Shown here: one piece after another, positions 10,099 to 20,313 of the stretch
How positions within the stretch are numbered: the stretch's first letter is position 1
Layout of the letters: each line of letters starts with the position of its first letter
From: Heterobasidion occidentale
Taxonomy: Eukaryota; Basidiomycota; Agaricomycetes; Russulales; Bondarzewiaceae
Assembly: GCA_039111635.1 (NCBI GenBank)
Contig: JBCAQO010000010.1
Span: 682,001-746,000, forward strand
DNA length: 64,000 bases
Direction: 5' to 3'
Translations under genes and position numbers: made by a program
Notes under the pieces: generated by a model
The model's database searches: none
Seen by the model: the letters and a program-made list of their open reading frames with translations, nothing else
What the model was told of the DNA's origin: nothing

Positions 10099-10623
10099 CT
10101 TGAACGAGCTCTTCCATCCCTACCCTACTCCAAGCTGGATCCCCAGCAGCTACGGCTCTTTCTCCAATCCGTAAACAATATTCTGGCAACCGCCATCAGG
10201 GTAAACCAAGCAGGAACCCTGTTAGGACGAATTAACAACCCAGGAACAATTGAAGTTGCAAGACACCAAAACCCAGGAAAGGTTTATTCAGGAGTAGCCA
10301 CATTTCGGCCACAGGGATCACCCAAGATCTTCATCGACCTCAGCAAAACTGGATATCAGTTTTCCGGGATTTGCTTCATTAACAAACCAAAGACACCGTT
10401 CACCCTCACAGACAACAGAGAGCCCAACGTTGTCAGAACCGAGGACACCATCAAAATACACAACGGAAGACCAGACGACTTCCCCATCGCAGTTATTGCC
10501 GATCTCAGAAGAACCATTGCAAGAAACGTCAACGAAGACGGAATCAGAACGGAGCTTATCAAGAACAAGGAGAACCGAGACCACTACTCAGTCCTCATCC
10601 ACTGGACCTTCTCGTCCACCTAG
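10099..10623 (+). CDS. AUG-less ORF between 5' LTR and gag, family B
   Basis: The frame is open from the first base after the LTR to TAG 10621-10623, then open again to about 10886, just before the gag ATG; the TAG may be a mutated CAG. No ATG is present in the first part. Landmarks are KVYSGVATFRPQG, FSGICFINKPK and HYSVLIHWTF. VYSGVATFR and IHW recall FYTGLAAFR and IHWSL of the LTR-encoded ORF, which is in the same frame modulo 3, separated by three stops (10045, 10075 region, 10078 region). No known domain. It could be a Gag N-terminal extension normally reached by splicing or non-AUG initiation. The coding look (regular residue usage, length) is the main support. Confidence 0.45.
   Translation, partial: LERALPSLPYSKLDPQQLRLFLQSVNNILATAIRVNQAGTLLGRINNPGTIEVARHQNPGKVYSGVATFRPQGSPKIFIDLSKTGYQFSGICFINKPKTPFTLTDNREPNVVRTEDTIKIHNGRPDDFPIAVIADLRRTIARNVNEDGIRTELIKNKENRDHYSVLIHWTFSST
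10101..10110 (+). promoter_or_regulatory. Self-priming primer-binding site of family B element
   Basis: TGAACGAGCT, two bases after the LTR end, is the exact reverse complement of AGCTCGTTCA at 9649-9658 in the LTR. As in family A, no tRNA match is evident, so fold-back priming by the mRNA 5' end is inferred. Confidence 0.7.
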
Positions 10624-10886
10624 GAAAACACACTGGAAGCCCCTAACTCTCTGCCAGTCAGAACCGAAATTGACAGGATCATTTTTATTGTCAGAAGAGG
10701 AGAGTTCGCCCACAAAACTTATCATCTCCGAACCCTCATCTCGGGACACACATTCTCCGAAATCATCGAACTCATCGACCAAATTGATATTTCCATCAAC
10801 AAAATTATCAAAGGGACCCAGACCTACAAGAAGCATTACAAGCTGGAAGAAGACAGGCAGTACCCTTCTTCTTCAAAGAATAAACA

Positions 10887-12425
10887 ATGGACAAAATCAC
10901 CTTGGGATATCCTCCTGGCTACAGAACAGACCCAGCAGAAGTCTACAAAGACTTACCCAAAGACTTCAACGAGGACCAACTTTATTACGACGAGAACAAG
11001 AGACACTTCTACTACGCAGGAACTCTCACCGGATTCTTCCGTAAACGAGGAGAGAGCAGATATGAATACCCCACCTGGGGAGAGAAGACCGTCCATGCAG
11101 GACCCCAACTACACCTAGTCAAGGTTGCGGACTACGTCGCAAACAAGACCCTCGACAAACCTGAATCACCGACAGATAGGCATTGTAACTCGCCAAGACC
11201 GCACATACATACTCTACCCAGAGAAACAGCCAGTGGAAGTAGAATCTCTAGAAAAAATACTCCCGCTACATCCCCCTTACAAGAAACCACTCCCAAAGAA
11301 GACTTCCGAGCCCCAACACCGGAGTTTGTCCCAAAACCGGAGTATTTTGAAGCACCAAGTGGAAATCCGGAACCACCTGACAATCCAGAGCCTCCGCCCA
11401 ATACAATGTCGACAGATACTGGAGGTAATGAGTCCAAGGGACCAGCTATGGCTAAACCTACCACCTTCAGCGGAAACTGGAAATGAACAGAGCAGTTCCT
11501 CCACGAAATCGACCTGATGTTCCTGGCCAGGAAAAAGGATTATGCGAACGAATTCGCCAAAATCGCCTACGCTTTGTCATATATGAAGGAAGGATCAGTG
11601 GGGATATGGGCAAGAAACTTTACTCAGGCCAGGAACACATTAAAGGATTGGAACAAATACACTTGGGCAGACACGGCCGGCTTCACATCGGTCCGCAAAA
11701 AGATAGCCACCGACTTCAAGGAGTTCAATAAAGAAGCAGACACTCACAACAAATTAGCCAGGGTCAATCAGGGAAAAGAATCATTCAACACCTATCTTCA
11801 GCTATTTAAACAGCTCGCGGCGCTTGCCAGTGTAGATGAAGAAACCAAGAAGACCCATTTCCTGTGAGGACTCAAATGGGAGCTAGCAAAGGGAATTTAC
11901 GAAGATCCCTCCAAAGATGGAACATGGGATGAACTGGTTGAGAAGGCCAAGAAACATGAAAAGATGCGCATTGCAAGGGACCAAGCATACGACCTCCAAA
12001 AAGGCAAATTCCAAATCTACACTCCGCGTACCTTTTACGACGAAAGGGCACCCTCGCGGCACGATAGGGAACCCCAATACAAACCTATGGATGTAGATGC
12101 AGCAGAAATGGAGGCCGATGCCGTTCGCACTCGCTTCAAGAAGCTTACCCTGGCAGAAAGAGATCGACTTGCCAAAGAAGGCAAGTGCTTCTTTTGCAAG
12201 AAGCCCGGGCACATGGCGCACAACTGTCCTTCTCGACCCAAAAGAAGATTCCAGCCTCCTCGTTGCAGGGCGGTGCGAGAAGGAGAAATAGACAAAGGAC
12301 AATTCGATGATGAAGACGTTGAGGAAGGAAAGAACAGAGTCAACCACATCTGCCAAATGATGATGGGACTCAGCATGGAAGAAATCGAAGAAGTTCGAGC
12401 CTTTAGCGACTCGAAGAATTTTTAA
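10887..12425 (+). pseudogene. gag: Family B gag with two in-frame TGA codons
   Basis: Starts at ATG 10887 (MDKITLGYPPGYRTDP). About 510 codons in one frame with TGA at 11484-11486 and 11865-11867. The second reads FL-stop-GL where related elements have FLRGL, so CGA to TGA is likely. A variable Pro-rich N-terminal part is followed by the Gag helical domain (from about 11500) and a CCHC knuckle CFFCKKPGHMAHNC near 12190. The frame ends AAG-AAT-TTT-TAA, and pol is open in the -1 frame across this T run. The N-terminal motif FYYAGTLTGFFR is faintly like the FYTGLAAFR motif of the LTR-encoded ORF. Confidence 0.9.
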
Positions 12426-12436
12426 GGCCTCTCCCA

Positions 12437-15400
12437 TTGGCAGCGGATGCGGAGAGTAGGATTCTTGCAGGAAATCGGTACGCTCCTCTGGCCAGTAAAG
12501 ATACTGACCAAGAGCATGGACATCCAGATGTATTGTATCTTTCGGAAATGAAATCACATGGTGCACCATCACTCCAACTTGAGACAATGCTCATAGGCAA
12601 GAATAGAAAAGCTGCTACACAGGCACTGGTGGACAGTGGAGCCACCAGAATCTTCATGCACCCCCGCTTCGTAGAAGCACATCGAATCACCACGCATAAA
12701 ACCCCTGCCCCTATCCCAGTTAGTATGGTCCAAAACACTGAGTTCAAAGGAGGACCCATTACAAGATTCGCCAACCTCAAATTACAGGTTCTAGGCGAAA
12801 AAGGGGGGTCGCATACAGAATCGGCAAGATTCTACATTGCGGAAATAGGAAAAGAGGACGTCATTTTAGGAACCGACTGGTTATTGGAACATAACCCAGA
12901 AGTCGACTGGCATGCCTATGGGCTGCACTTTACCAGATGCCCGCCCTCCTGCCAAATAAAAGGAGAACCGGTAAAAGCTAAAAGAGCTACAAGAAAACCA
13001 GGACGCCCTAAACCAAGCATACGGCACATGGAAACAGTACCGCAAACGGGCGACTACTCAATACCAGTGCAAAAGCCGGGCAAAGCAGTACCAGGTTGGA
13101 AAGTGGGAAACACCACAGTACCACATCCGTGGACAATACCTACAAGTCCAGAGTTCACAACTCGAAGGTTGAATGCCGAACGTCTGAAGGCCCAAACCAG
13201 AAATTACAAGGTTCTGACATGGGCTGAAGAAGACGTTCCGGAGGACGGTGACAGACTTCCGGCACTTCCCTCCAAGGATCTTGAAGAAGATGGAGTCTAT
13301 CTCGTTAGATGCCTTGATACAGGAACATTACAGGCACTGGAATTATACAACGACTCCAAAGAAGGTGTTGATATACACCGCGCCGAAACTACGGAACTTC
13401 CGTATGCCAATATACCGGCTCAGGGGAGCAAACCTGCCAAAGTACAGACAGGGAAACAAACAAAGCACACCAACTTGCAAAGACTTGCAGAAGAAGCCGC
13501 CAAAGGGAAACCCGAACTCTCCTTCGAGGAGATAGTGCCAAAGGAATACTGGAATTATAGAAAGGTTTTTGAAGGCCGACCAAAAGGACAGCTACTGCTC
13601 TCTCGACCTTGGGATCACAAAATAGAAATCAAGGAAGGAATGGATCACTCGCTCAAACCCAAGCTATACAGTCTCAGCCCCGGTGAGCAAGTGGAACTCA
13701 AGAAATTCATAGACAAAAACCTTCAGAAAGGATTCATCAGAGAATCCAAGTCGCATATGGCATCCCCATTCTTCTTCATCAAGAAAAAGAATGGGAAATT
13801 ACGACCAGTAATGGATTATCGCAAACTCAATGAAATAACAATCAAAAACAAATACCCTTTGCCGATTATTCAAGAATTACTGGACCTTCTAGCTGAAGCC
13901 GTATACTTTTCACTAATGGATGTCGATACAGGATATAACAATGTACGCATGAAAGAAGGAAGCGAGAAACTGGCCGTGTTCGTCACCAATCTAGGAATGT
14001 ACGAACCCCTGGTTATGTTCTTTGGATTAACCAACTCGCCGGCAACATTCCAAACGATGATGAACGCACTCTTCAAAGACCTCATCTATGCCAGATTAGT
14101 AGCAATCTATATGGACGACATCCTAGTATTTTCTAAAACAATGGACAACCATATCAAAACGGTACGAAAGGTTCTACAGATTTTACAAGACAACGATCTA
14201 TACCTGCAACCCTCGAAATGCCACTTCCACAAAAAGAAAATCAACTACCTTGGATATGTTATATCACATGGACATCTGGAAATGGACCCAATCAAGGTGG
14301 CCGGCATTATGGACTGGCCAACCCCTGGAAAAGTCAAGGAAGTGCAATCGTTTTTAGGTTTTTGCAACTTTTATCGCAGGTTTATCAAGGATTACTCAAA
14401 AATAGCACGACCGCTATTTGAGTTGACACAGAAGGAACGCACCTGGGATTGGACACTGGCATGCAAAGAAGTGTTTCAAACGCTAAAACGAATATTCACA
14501 GAATCTCTGGTGCTTGTTATGCCAGATACAAGGAACCCTTTCCGCATTGAATGCGATGCCTCCGACTTTGCCACCGGAGCAGTTTTATCACAAGTTGCCG
14601 AAGATGGAAAATGGCACCCATGTGCTTATATTTCCAAGTCGCTCTCACCTACAGAACGCAACTACCCAATCTACGATAAAGAGTTGCTGGCTGTTGTTCG
14701 AGCCTTTGAAGCCTGGTGACACTATTTGGAGGGCGCCGAACACCCGGTAGACGTCTGGACGGACCACAAGAACCTCGAATGGTTCCAGTCAAGCCAGAAA
14801 TTAAACCGTCGGCAAGCACGATGGTCACTCTACCTCTCGCGTTTCGACTACAAATTGACGCACAAGGCGGGAGTCACTAATAAATACGACGGTCTGTCAC
14901 GGCGTCCAGACCATAAAAAGGGGGTGGAATTTGACAATTCAGGCGAAACACTCTTGGAACCCAAACTTTTCAATAACACAGAAAAGATCCGAAGACCCTT
15001 TGCAGAAATCAATGCTATTGATACAGACAACAGTTGGGACCCTCACCGAATGCTTCACATCCGGGCAACTGGACGAGGAGGTGTTACTATAATAGACGAC
15101 GACCTCCAGAAACGAATCATTGAAGAAAACAGGAAAGACGAATGGCTACTAGAAACCCTGGCCAAGATCAAAACCTTAGGACCTCGAAACATGAAGAAAG
15201 GCCTACAAGAATGGAACAAAGAAGAAGGATTGGTCCTTCACAGAGGAAAGATATATGTTCCCCGAAACGAACAACTACGTCAAGAAATTATCAAGCTAAA
15301 CCATGATAATCTAGCAGCAGGACATCCAAGACAAAGAGGAACTTTAGCCTTAGTTGGACAAGAATTCACTTGGCCAGGAATATTAAACACAGTTCACCAA

Positions 15401-16722
15401 TATGTGGAAGGATGCGCCATTTGTCAATCCACCAAGAACGACACACATCCTACCATGGTACCCCTACAACCAACAGAAATTCCAGATTGACCCTTCGGAA
15501 CAATAACCATGGATTTTATCACAGATCTGCCGGAATCAAACGGATACGACTCACTACATGTAGTAACCGATCGGTTTACCAAAACTGCAGTAATAACTCC
15601 ATGCCAGAAATCCATCGACTCTGACAGAACCGCCAAGATCTTGCTAGAAAACACCTGGAGACGCTATGGACTGCCAGATAAAATCATATCGGATAGAGGA
15701 ACTCAATTCGCTTCAAAAGTAGCGCAAGCCCTGCTCAAAGAATTAGGAATCAAATCCACCTTAAGCACAGCTTATCATCCATAGACGGACGGTGCTACTG
15801 AACGAATGAATCAGGAACTGGAACAATACCTCAGAGCCTTCTGCAGCTCTTCACAAGACGACTGGGCCGGATTAATCCCCTACGCGGAATATGCCCACAA
15901 CACCCATTAGCACTCAGCCACGCAGAAGTCACCATTCGAACTTCTCCATGGATATCAACCATGGGCTTACCCAGCCATCATCGGAAACACGAATGTCCCC
16001 ACCGTCGACGCTCGCCTCGAAGCTCTGCAGCGTGCTAGGAAGGAAGCACAAGCCAGCCTCGAAATTGCAGCCAAAGCCATGAGGATACAGCACGACTGTT
16101 TTGGAACGGACCTGCCACCTTTCAAGAAAGGAGATCAAGTATGGCTCGTTGGGAAGAACATCCACACCGATCACCCATCAGAGAAACTGAGACCCAAACA
16201 CTTTGGGCCATTTGAAATGCACACACTATAGGAAATGTCAACTTCAGGTTGAAACTGCCCAACAGCTGGAAGCACATTCACGACGTCTTCTATGCTAGTC
16301 GACTCACGCCCTACAAGGAGAATGAGGTCTACGGCCCTAACTACCCTAAACCGGCTCCGGACCTGATCAAAGGGCAAGAAGAATTCGAAGTTGAAGCCAT
16401 CGTCGGAGCCCGATGCTTTGGGCGATGGAAGATCCTGCAGTACCTGATCAAATGGAAGGGCTACCCAGAATTGGACAACTCTTGGGAAGCCGCGGCAAAC
16501 ATCACTAATGCACAAGAAGCCATAAACGACTTCTACCGCCGGCATCCTCGGGCAGTCAAAGGAATGGAAGCCTCCATTCTGGCCCTGGTGATCGAATTGG
16601 AACTCAACAGAGTAGCCGAAGAAGATCAAATTAAAAAGAAGCTCGAGAAGCATCCGATCGGAAAGAAGCTCCTCGCTACAGGATTGGCTATCCCCCAGAT
16701 CATGGAAGAGATCAACAAATGA
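12437..16722 (+). pseudogene. pol: Family B pol with four stops and a frameshift
   Basis: Protease (ALVDSGATRIF, with DSG intact), reverse transcriptase (IYMDDILVFSK), RNase H (ECDASDFATGAVLSQ) and integrase (HHCC zinc domain, [32 protein letters not shown]) are all readable. A chromodomain (FEVEAIVGAR...YLIKWKGY...NSWEA) and one 32-aa GKKLLATGLA-type unit follow. Breaks are TGA 14717, TGA 15488, TAG 15782, TAG 15908 and a one-base loss near 16213 (16 nt where the second copy has 17). Each stop corresponds to an Arg or Gln codon in family D (AWR, PDR, PQT, HQH), so all are C-to-T changes. It lies -1 relative to gag. Closely related in sequence to family D pol. Confidence 0.92.
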
Positions 16723-16865
16723 ATGACGCAGATAAAGAAGCCGCCCCTGGTTCCTCGATCAAAAGTGCCACCACCGGCGATCAACAATTGAGAAGCACAA
16801 CCAAAGAAGCCCAATATAGACTCGTCTCAATCAAAGCCACAGCAGAAACGATCGGACAACTCTAA
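16719..16865 (+). CDS. 48-aa ORF starting in an ATGA overlap with the pol stop, family B
   Basis: ATG 16719-16721 overlaps the pol TGA 16720-16722. The product (MNDADKEAAPGSSIKSATTG...) is polar and helical. In the second B copy the same frame (about 52074-52218) keeps most residues with several silent changes, though its ATG is lost and one TAG is present. Families A and D have small ORFs starting the same way after their preceding ORF. Function unknown. Confidence 0.4.
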   Translation: MNDADKEAAPGSSIKSATTGDQQLRSTTKEAQYRLVSIKATAETIGQL

Positions 16866-16919
16866 TTGGCGGACTTAAGCATACTAGGAGCTACAAAAGC
16901 AGACCAACCGAGGATTGGC

Positions 16920-17084
16920 ATGGCCAGGCAAACGACTATGACCCCTTTCGACCCCACCTTATCCACAGTAGCCGTTTATACCATCGTCGCGACTCTTGCT
17001 CTCACCGCTGTCTCCGTCGCCATCGCCCTTGTCCTCGGATCCCTTTACGCCGCTGCCACTATTAGCATCTCCTCCGCTGTATAA
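16920..17084 (+). CDS. 54-codon hydrophobic ORF, family B
   Basis: ATG 16920 to TAA in the TATA box of the next gene. After MARQTTMTPFDPTLST comes a run of about 35 mostly hydrophobic residues (VAVYTIVATLALTAVSVAIA...) that would span a membrane once. The second copy keeps the frame open (to 52439) with nearly the same residues despite heavy decay elsewhere. It could simply be promoter DNA that happens to be open, since the stop lies within TATAAAA. Low confidence as a gene. Confidence 0.3.
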   Translation: MARQTTMTPFDPTLSTVAVYTIVATLALTAVSVAIALVLGSLYAAATISISSAV

Positions 17085-17086
17085 AA
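17080..17086 (+). promoter_or_regulatory. TATA box of the third gene in family B
   Basis: TATAAAA, 57 nt before the ATG at 17137. The second copy has the same box at 52435-52441, also 57 nt before its ATG at 52492, and the sequence between is conserved (AAGCAGAGACGTT...CTCAGC). This suggests an internal promoter independent of the LTR. Confidence 0.6.
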
Positions 17087-17136
17087 GACACCCTGCATCA
17101 AGCAGAGACGTTCCTCAGCATCCCAGCTACAATTGA

Positions 17137-18008
17137 ATGTCCCTCGCTCCTGCACACCTCCTCTTAGCTCACTCCCCCCGCTATATTCTCAGCAACATCA
17201 GAATGACTTCTGCCACAACCTCCCCTCACGCTTCCAACACCTCTTCCCCCAACCCCTTCATCCTCTGCACCATCACCCCTCCCACTGCCACCCCCACACT
17301 TGTTGATGACTCGGACTCGGACTTCGACAGCGAGGATGACATCCCCTCGGAAGGCGTCCACGTCGCCAACCCACTCACGGAATTTGTCATCCCCCGCTTC
17401 CCAGCTCAAATGCCGAACCCCCACATTGTTGTCCCTCAGTTGGCTTTTGCAGTTCACAACGAAAACCCCCGTTTCCACATTCGTGCTCTACCCAGCCCCC
17501 TTCATGACCTCCGCCTCTACCAAGATCTGGCTACAAGCAACAGTATCTACCACCTCACACTCGCCGAGGACAAGGCCCCCATCATCTTGAACCAGCTGGG
17601 TTTGAAGGACCCCCGTGCATTTCTTTTTTATTTACAGCAAGCAGTCTTGGCACAATGCTATCAAGTATTCTCTGGACCACTCACCCAGACTCAGGCCATC
17701 CTCCTCGCCAACATCACAGTCACCTCCTATCGCATGAGAGGGCTAATTAACCTCCCTGCCGTTTGCAACGACATGATCAACTTCCGACTAGGCGGGATCT
17801 TTAGCAGCAGCTCCGTCCTCCTCCAAACGCACACCATACCAGTTTGGCTCGACATGCTAGCTCAAATCCGCTACAAGGAAAACACAATCTGTTGGTTCCG
17901 CTTCATAGGGCTTAATGGGACACGTCTGAAGATCGAGGAGTACGTCCCTAAGGGACTGTTGCCAACCCACTCCTTCCCCCTTAACAGTCGCGGAGTTCAC
18001 CCCATCGC
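17137..18008 (+). pseudogene. Third gene of family B (post-pol), truncated by family A LTR
   Basis: ATG 17137 (MSLAPAHLLLAHSPRY). The 290 codons up to 18008 are open: a Ser/Thr/Pro-rich N-terminus, an acidic patch (DDSDSDFDSEDD), then a conserved domain with landmarks LRLYQDLATS, APIILNQLGL, MRGLINLPA and ENTICWFRFIG. The family A LTR enters the reading frame after HPIAV. The second copy shows the missing C-terminal part, including a CCHC knuckle. A Gag-like or nucleic-acid-binding accessory protein is the best inference. No database family is recognised from memory. Confidence 0.6.
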
Positions 18009-18599
18009 TGTTATGACTTGACCGATCGGGGCCCTTCGGGGTCGGTCTAACCGATGGATCAAGCATCACATGCTAGGCGGCTCCACTACGGAGCGTACAT
18101 CAAGGTATTCGGCATGTCCTTAGGAGCCGACAAGACCGATGGTTCTTCAAGACATCGGTAAAGGCTATATGAGAGGGACACGAGGCTCACGGAGTTCACA
18201 CAGTAATAAAGAGAGGCATTCACATGCCATGGGCTTAGGGCTTATGGGTAAGCACCTCGTCGCACCATGATGGATCAGTGCGACTGGAGAAGTACAAGAG
18301 TAGACGCCGGTTGAGAAAGACGGCGACCACAGCTCTCTTAGGATGGAAACCTGGAGAAGCACACGGACTCTTACCCTATACCCCATACAGTATATAAGGC
18401 CCATAGAATAGGCTGAGGATCTTCAGTCTATTCTCTTCGTTCCCCCTGTATCTACGCATACAGGACTCTTAGAGCTAATCATAAATTCCCTCCTGTATCG
18501 TAGCCTGATACAGTCGAGACTTCGTCCACCACTCAGTCCACTGTGCAACCTAGGGAAGAACCTGTTACTCTTGGGTTACTGAACGAGCAGTTCGTAACA
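18009..18599 (+). repeat. Family A 5' LTR (591 bp)
   Basis: TGTTATGACTTGACCGATCG to CAGTTCGTAACA. TATA box TATATAAGG at 18391-18399 and predicted transcript start AGTCTATTCT at 18425-18434. Nearly the same as 7859-8472 (inverted) and 35229-35817. Confidence 0.93.
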
Positions 18600-18601
18600 C
18601 T

Positions 18602-18611
18602 AGAATAGACT
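18602..18611 (+). promoter_or_regulatory. Self-priming primer-binding site of second family A copy
   Basis: AGAATAGACT, reverse complement of 18425-18434 over 10 nt with mismatches on both sides, so the match length is exact. Same position relative to the LTR as in the first copy. Confidence 0.7.
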
Positions 18612-19070
18612 CGCTTTTGCCCCTACCTTGCACCACACTCTGCTTGCTGCCACACTCTTTCTCACAACCCTCATCGGTGGCATAGACCCCTACCGAAGAG
18701 AGTTACTTCACACACCCTGGAGCAAGACCTAGGCCTAGGATTTCCACCAGGCACTAGACGAACCCACAACCAACTTCGGCAGAATAATCGTCCTATCCAT
18801 CAAAGAGAAAACCGCTGGTATTACTCTGACACCAACCGACCAGCACCCCCAAACTTTGATAACTGCTCGTACCGAGAAGGACGATACTTCTTCACAAGAG
18901 AAGATGAAACAGAAGCTGAGTGGGCTTGGGATGAAATAGCAGAAGACTGGGTAGAGCCACCCCAGTACAGGAACCCCGAACCGGAAATCCCGGACACATC
19001 GGAGGAAGAAGAAGGAACATCCGAGTCTGAATCCTCGGATATTCAAACACTGATCAACACCCGAAACATT

Positions 19071-20213
19071 ATGTCGACAAATCCTACAGACCCCCCCGCA
19101 CTAACATCGCTGGGAAGGGGCAAGCTCAAACTCCCTGATAACTTCGAGGGAGACCGAACACAATCGCAGAAATTCATCATGAATTTCCTCCTCCTTTTTA
19201 CAGCAGAATCGGACCGATACAAGACGGATGCGGACAAGGTTTCCCTAGCCCTCTCATGCATGAGATATGGAACAGCCGGCGTGGGCAGAAAGTTTCCTGA
19301 AGAAGACAGTAGGGGCGACCCCGCCCAAAACCCTAGGGACTTGGTCCGACTTCCATGACAGGTTTAAACTCCAGTTCAAGGAAACAAACCTTACGGACAA
19401 GGCCCGAAGCGCCCTCATGTCTTTCTCTCAGGGAAAGATGACGGTGGATGAATATTCAAATCAATTCATCCTTATCGCCGCCGACGCCGACATCACCGAC
19501 AAGGAACAGGTTCCTTACTTCCAGAGAGGGCTCGATCAAGGGTCATGGACAAAATCTATGACAAAGAAACACCGCCAAAGGACATGATCCAAGATTGGGT
19601 CAACACTGCCTGTGAAATAGATGGACACCTAAGAGCCCAAAGTGCTCAAAGGCGATCCTCGCCAACTCCACCTCATTCCGAAGCGACTTCCTCAATCGCT
19701 TTCACCTCCAACCAGCTCGTTGTTATAACTCTACCACCGCTCCTCGCAGAATGAACAACCAGGTGGTTGACATGGATATTGACGCCTCTCGCAAAAGAGA
19801 CGCCAGTCGGAACAAGCGCGTATACAATGGCAAGAGACCTGCTCCCTTTTCCTGCTACAATTGCGGAAAACCAGGGCACGGGATAGCTGATTGTCGTTCC
19901 CCTCGTAGAGGCGTTCCCCCGTCTCGAGGAAATCTGCGCAAGTCGGTGGGCGGAGGAGGTAGACGAACTCGCGCTGCAGACATGGAGGATGAAGACGACC
20001 AAGAATCCCCGGTGGGAAACGATGCGCGACTACATCGAGGATTGGAGGAGGGGAGTTCTCATGGCCACCACCGTCGGGTACCACAACCTGGTAATTCGAT
20101 GGAACGTGAGGACCCTTCCGCGAGAAGGGGAGGATCATGCCAGGGCAATGGAGAGCGCTACGTACCGCCTAACGGACGACGAAGAAACGGACCCGTCAGT
20201 GATACTAATGGCG
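19071..20213 (+). pseudogene. gag: Family A gag, frameshifted copy
   Basis: Starts MSTNPTDPPAL, like the first copy. Compared with 6171-7388 it has lost 2 nt near 19283, 1 nt near 19537 and 1 nt near 19650, so three frames are needed to read it. The CCHC knuckle is CYNCGKPGHGIADC (about 19853-19895). An acidic segment open upstream from about 18720 (REGRYFFTREDETEAEWAW) is in frame with the ATG, as in the other copy. The end is lost in the gap. Confidence 0.85.
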
Positions 20214-20313
20214 NNNNNNNNNNNNNNNNNNNNNNNNNNNNNNNNNNNNNNNNNNNNNNNNNNNNNNNNNNNNNNNNNNNNNNNNNNNNNNNNNNNNNNN
20301 NNNNNNNNNNNNN
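20214..20313. other. Assembly gap 1 (100 N)
   Basis: Exactly 100 N. Left side is family A gag and right side is an unrelated copia-type block, so the gap joins two repeats. The missing 3' parts of the A and B elements, the 5' part of the C block and the 5' LTR of family D may all lie here or may be misjoined. Confidence 0.98.

Larger units (their letters stand above)
9257..18008 (+). mobile_element. Family B Ty3/gypsy chromodomain element, 5' complete, 3' end cut by family A insertion
   Basis: Order: 5' LTR (9257-10098) with an internal ORF, primer site, an AUG-less ORF upstream of gag, gag, pol, a 48-aa ORF overlapping the pol stop, a 54-codon hydrophobic ORF, a TATA promoter and a third gene (17137). 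The third gene is interrupted at 18008 by the family A LTR. The rest of the third gene and the 3' LTR are not found before gap 1. The equivalent 3' half, with its LTR, is preserved in the second copy at 49971-55047. Gag and pol carry several stops that are C-to-T changes. Confidence 0.92.
18009..20213 (+). mobile_element. Family A element, plus strand, inserted in family B third gene and cut by assembly gap
   Basis: 5' LTR, self-priming site and most of gag are present; the sequence stops at the N run. The insertion point is inside codons of the B element, so this insertion is younger than B. Left flank is ATCGC (18004-18008); the right end is not available. Confidence 0.92.

Noticed and set aside
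10430..11044. 204-codon ATG ORF in the region before gag of family B
   Set aside because: Ser/Thr/Arg-rich and out of frame with the better coding text; a shadow of the AUG-less ORF and gag.
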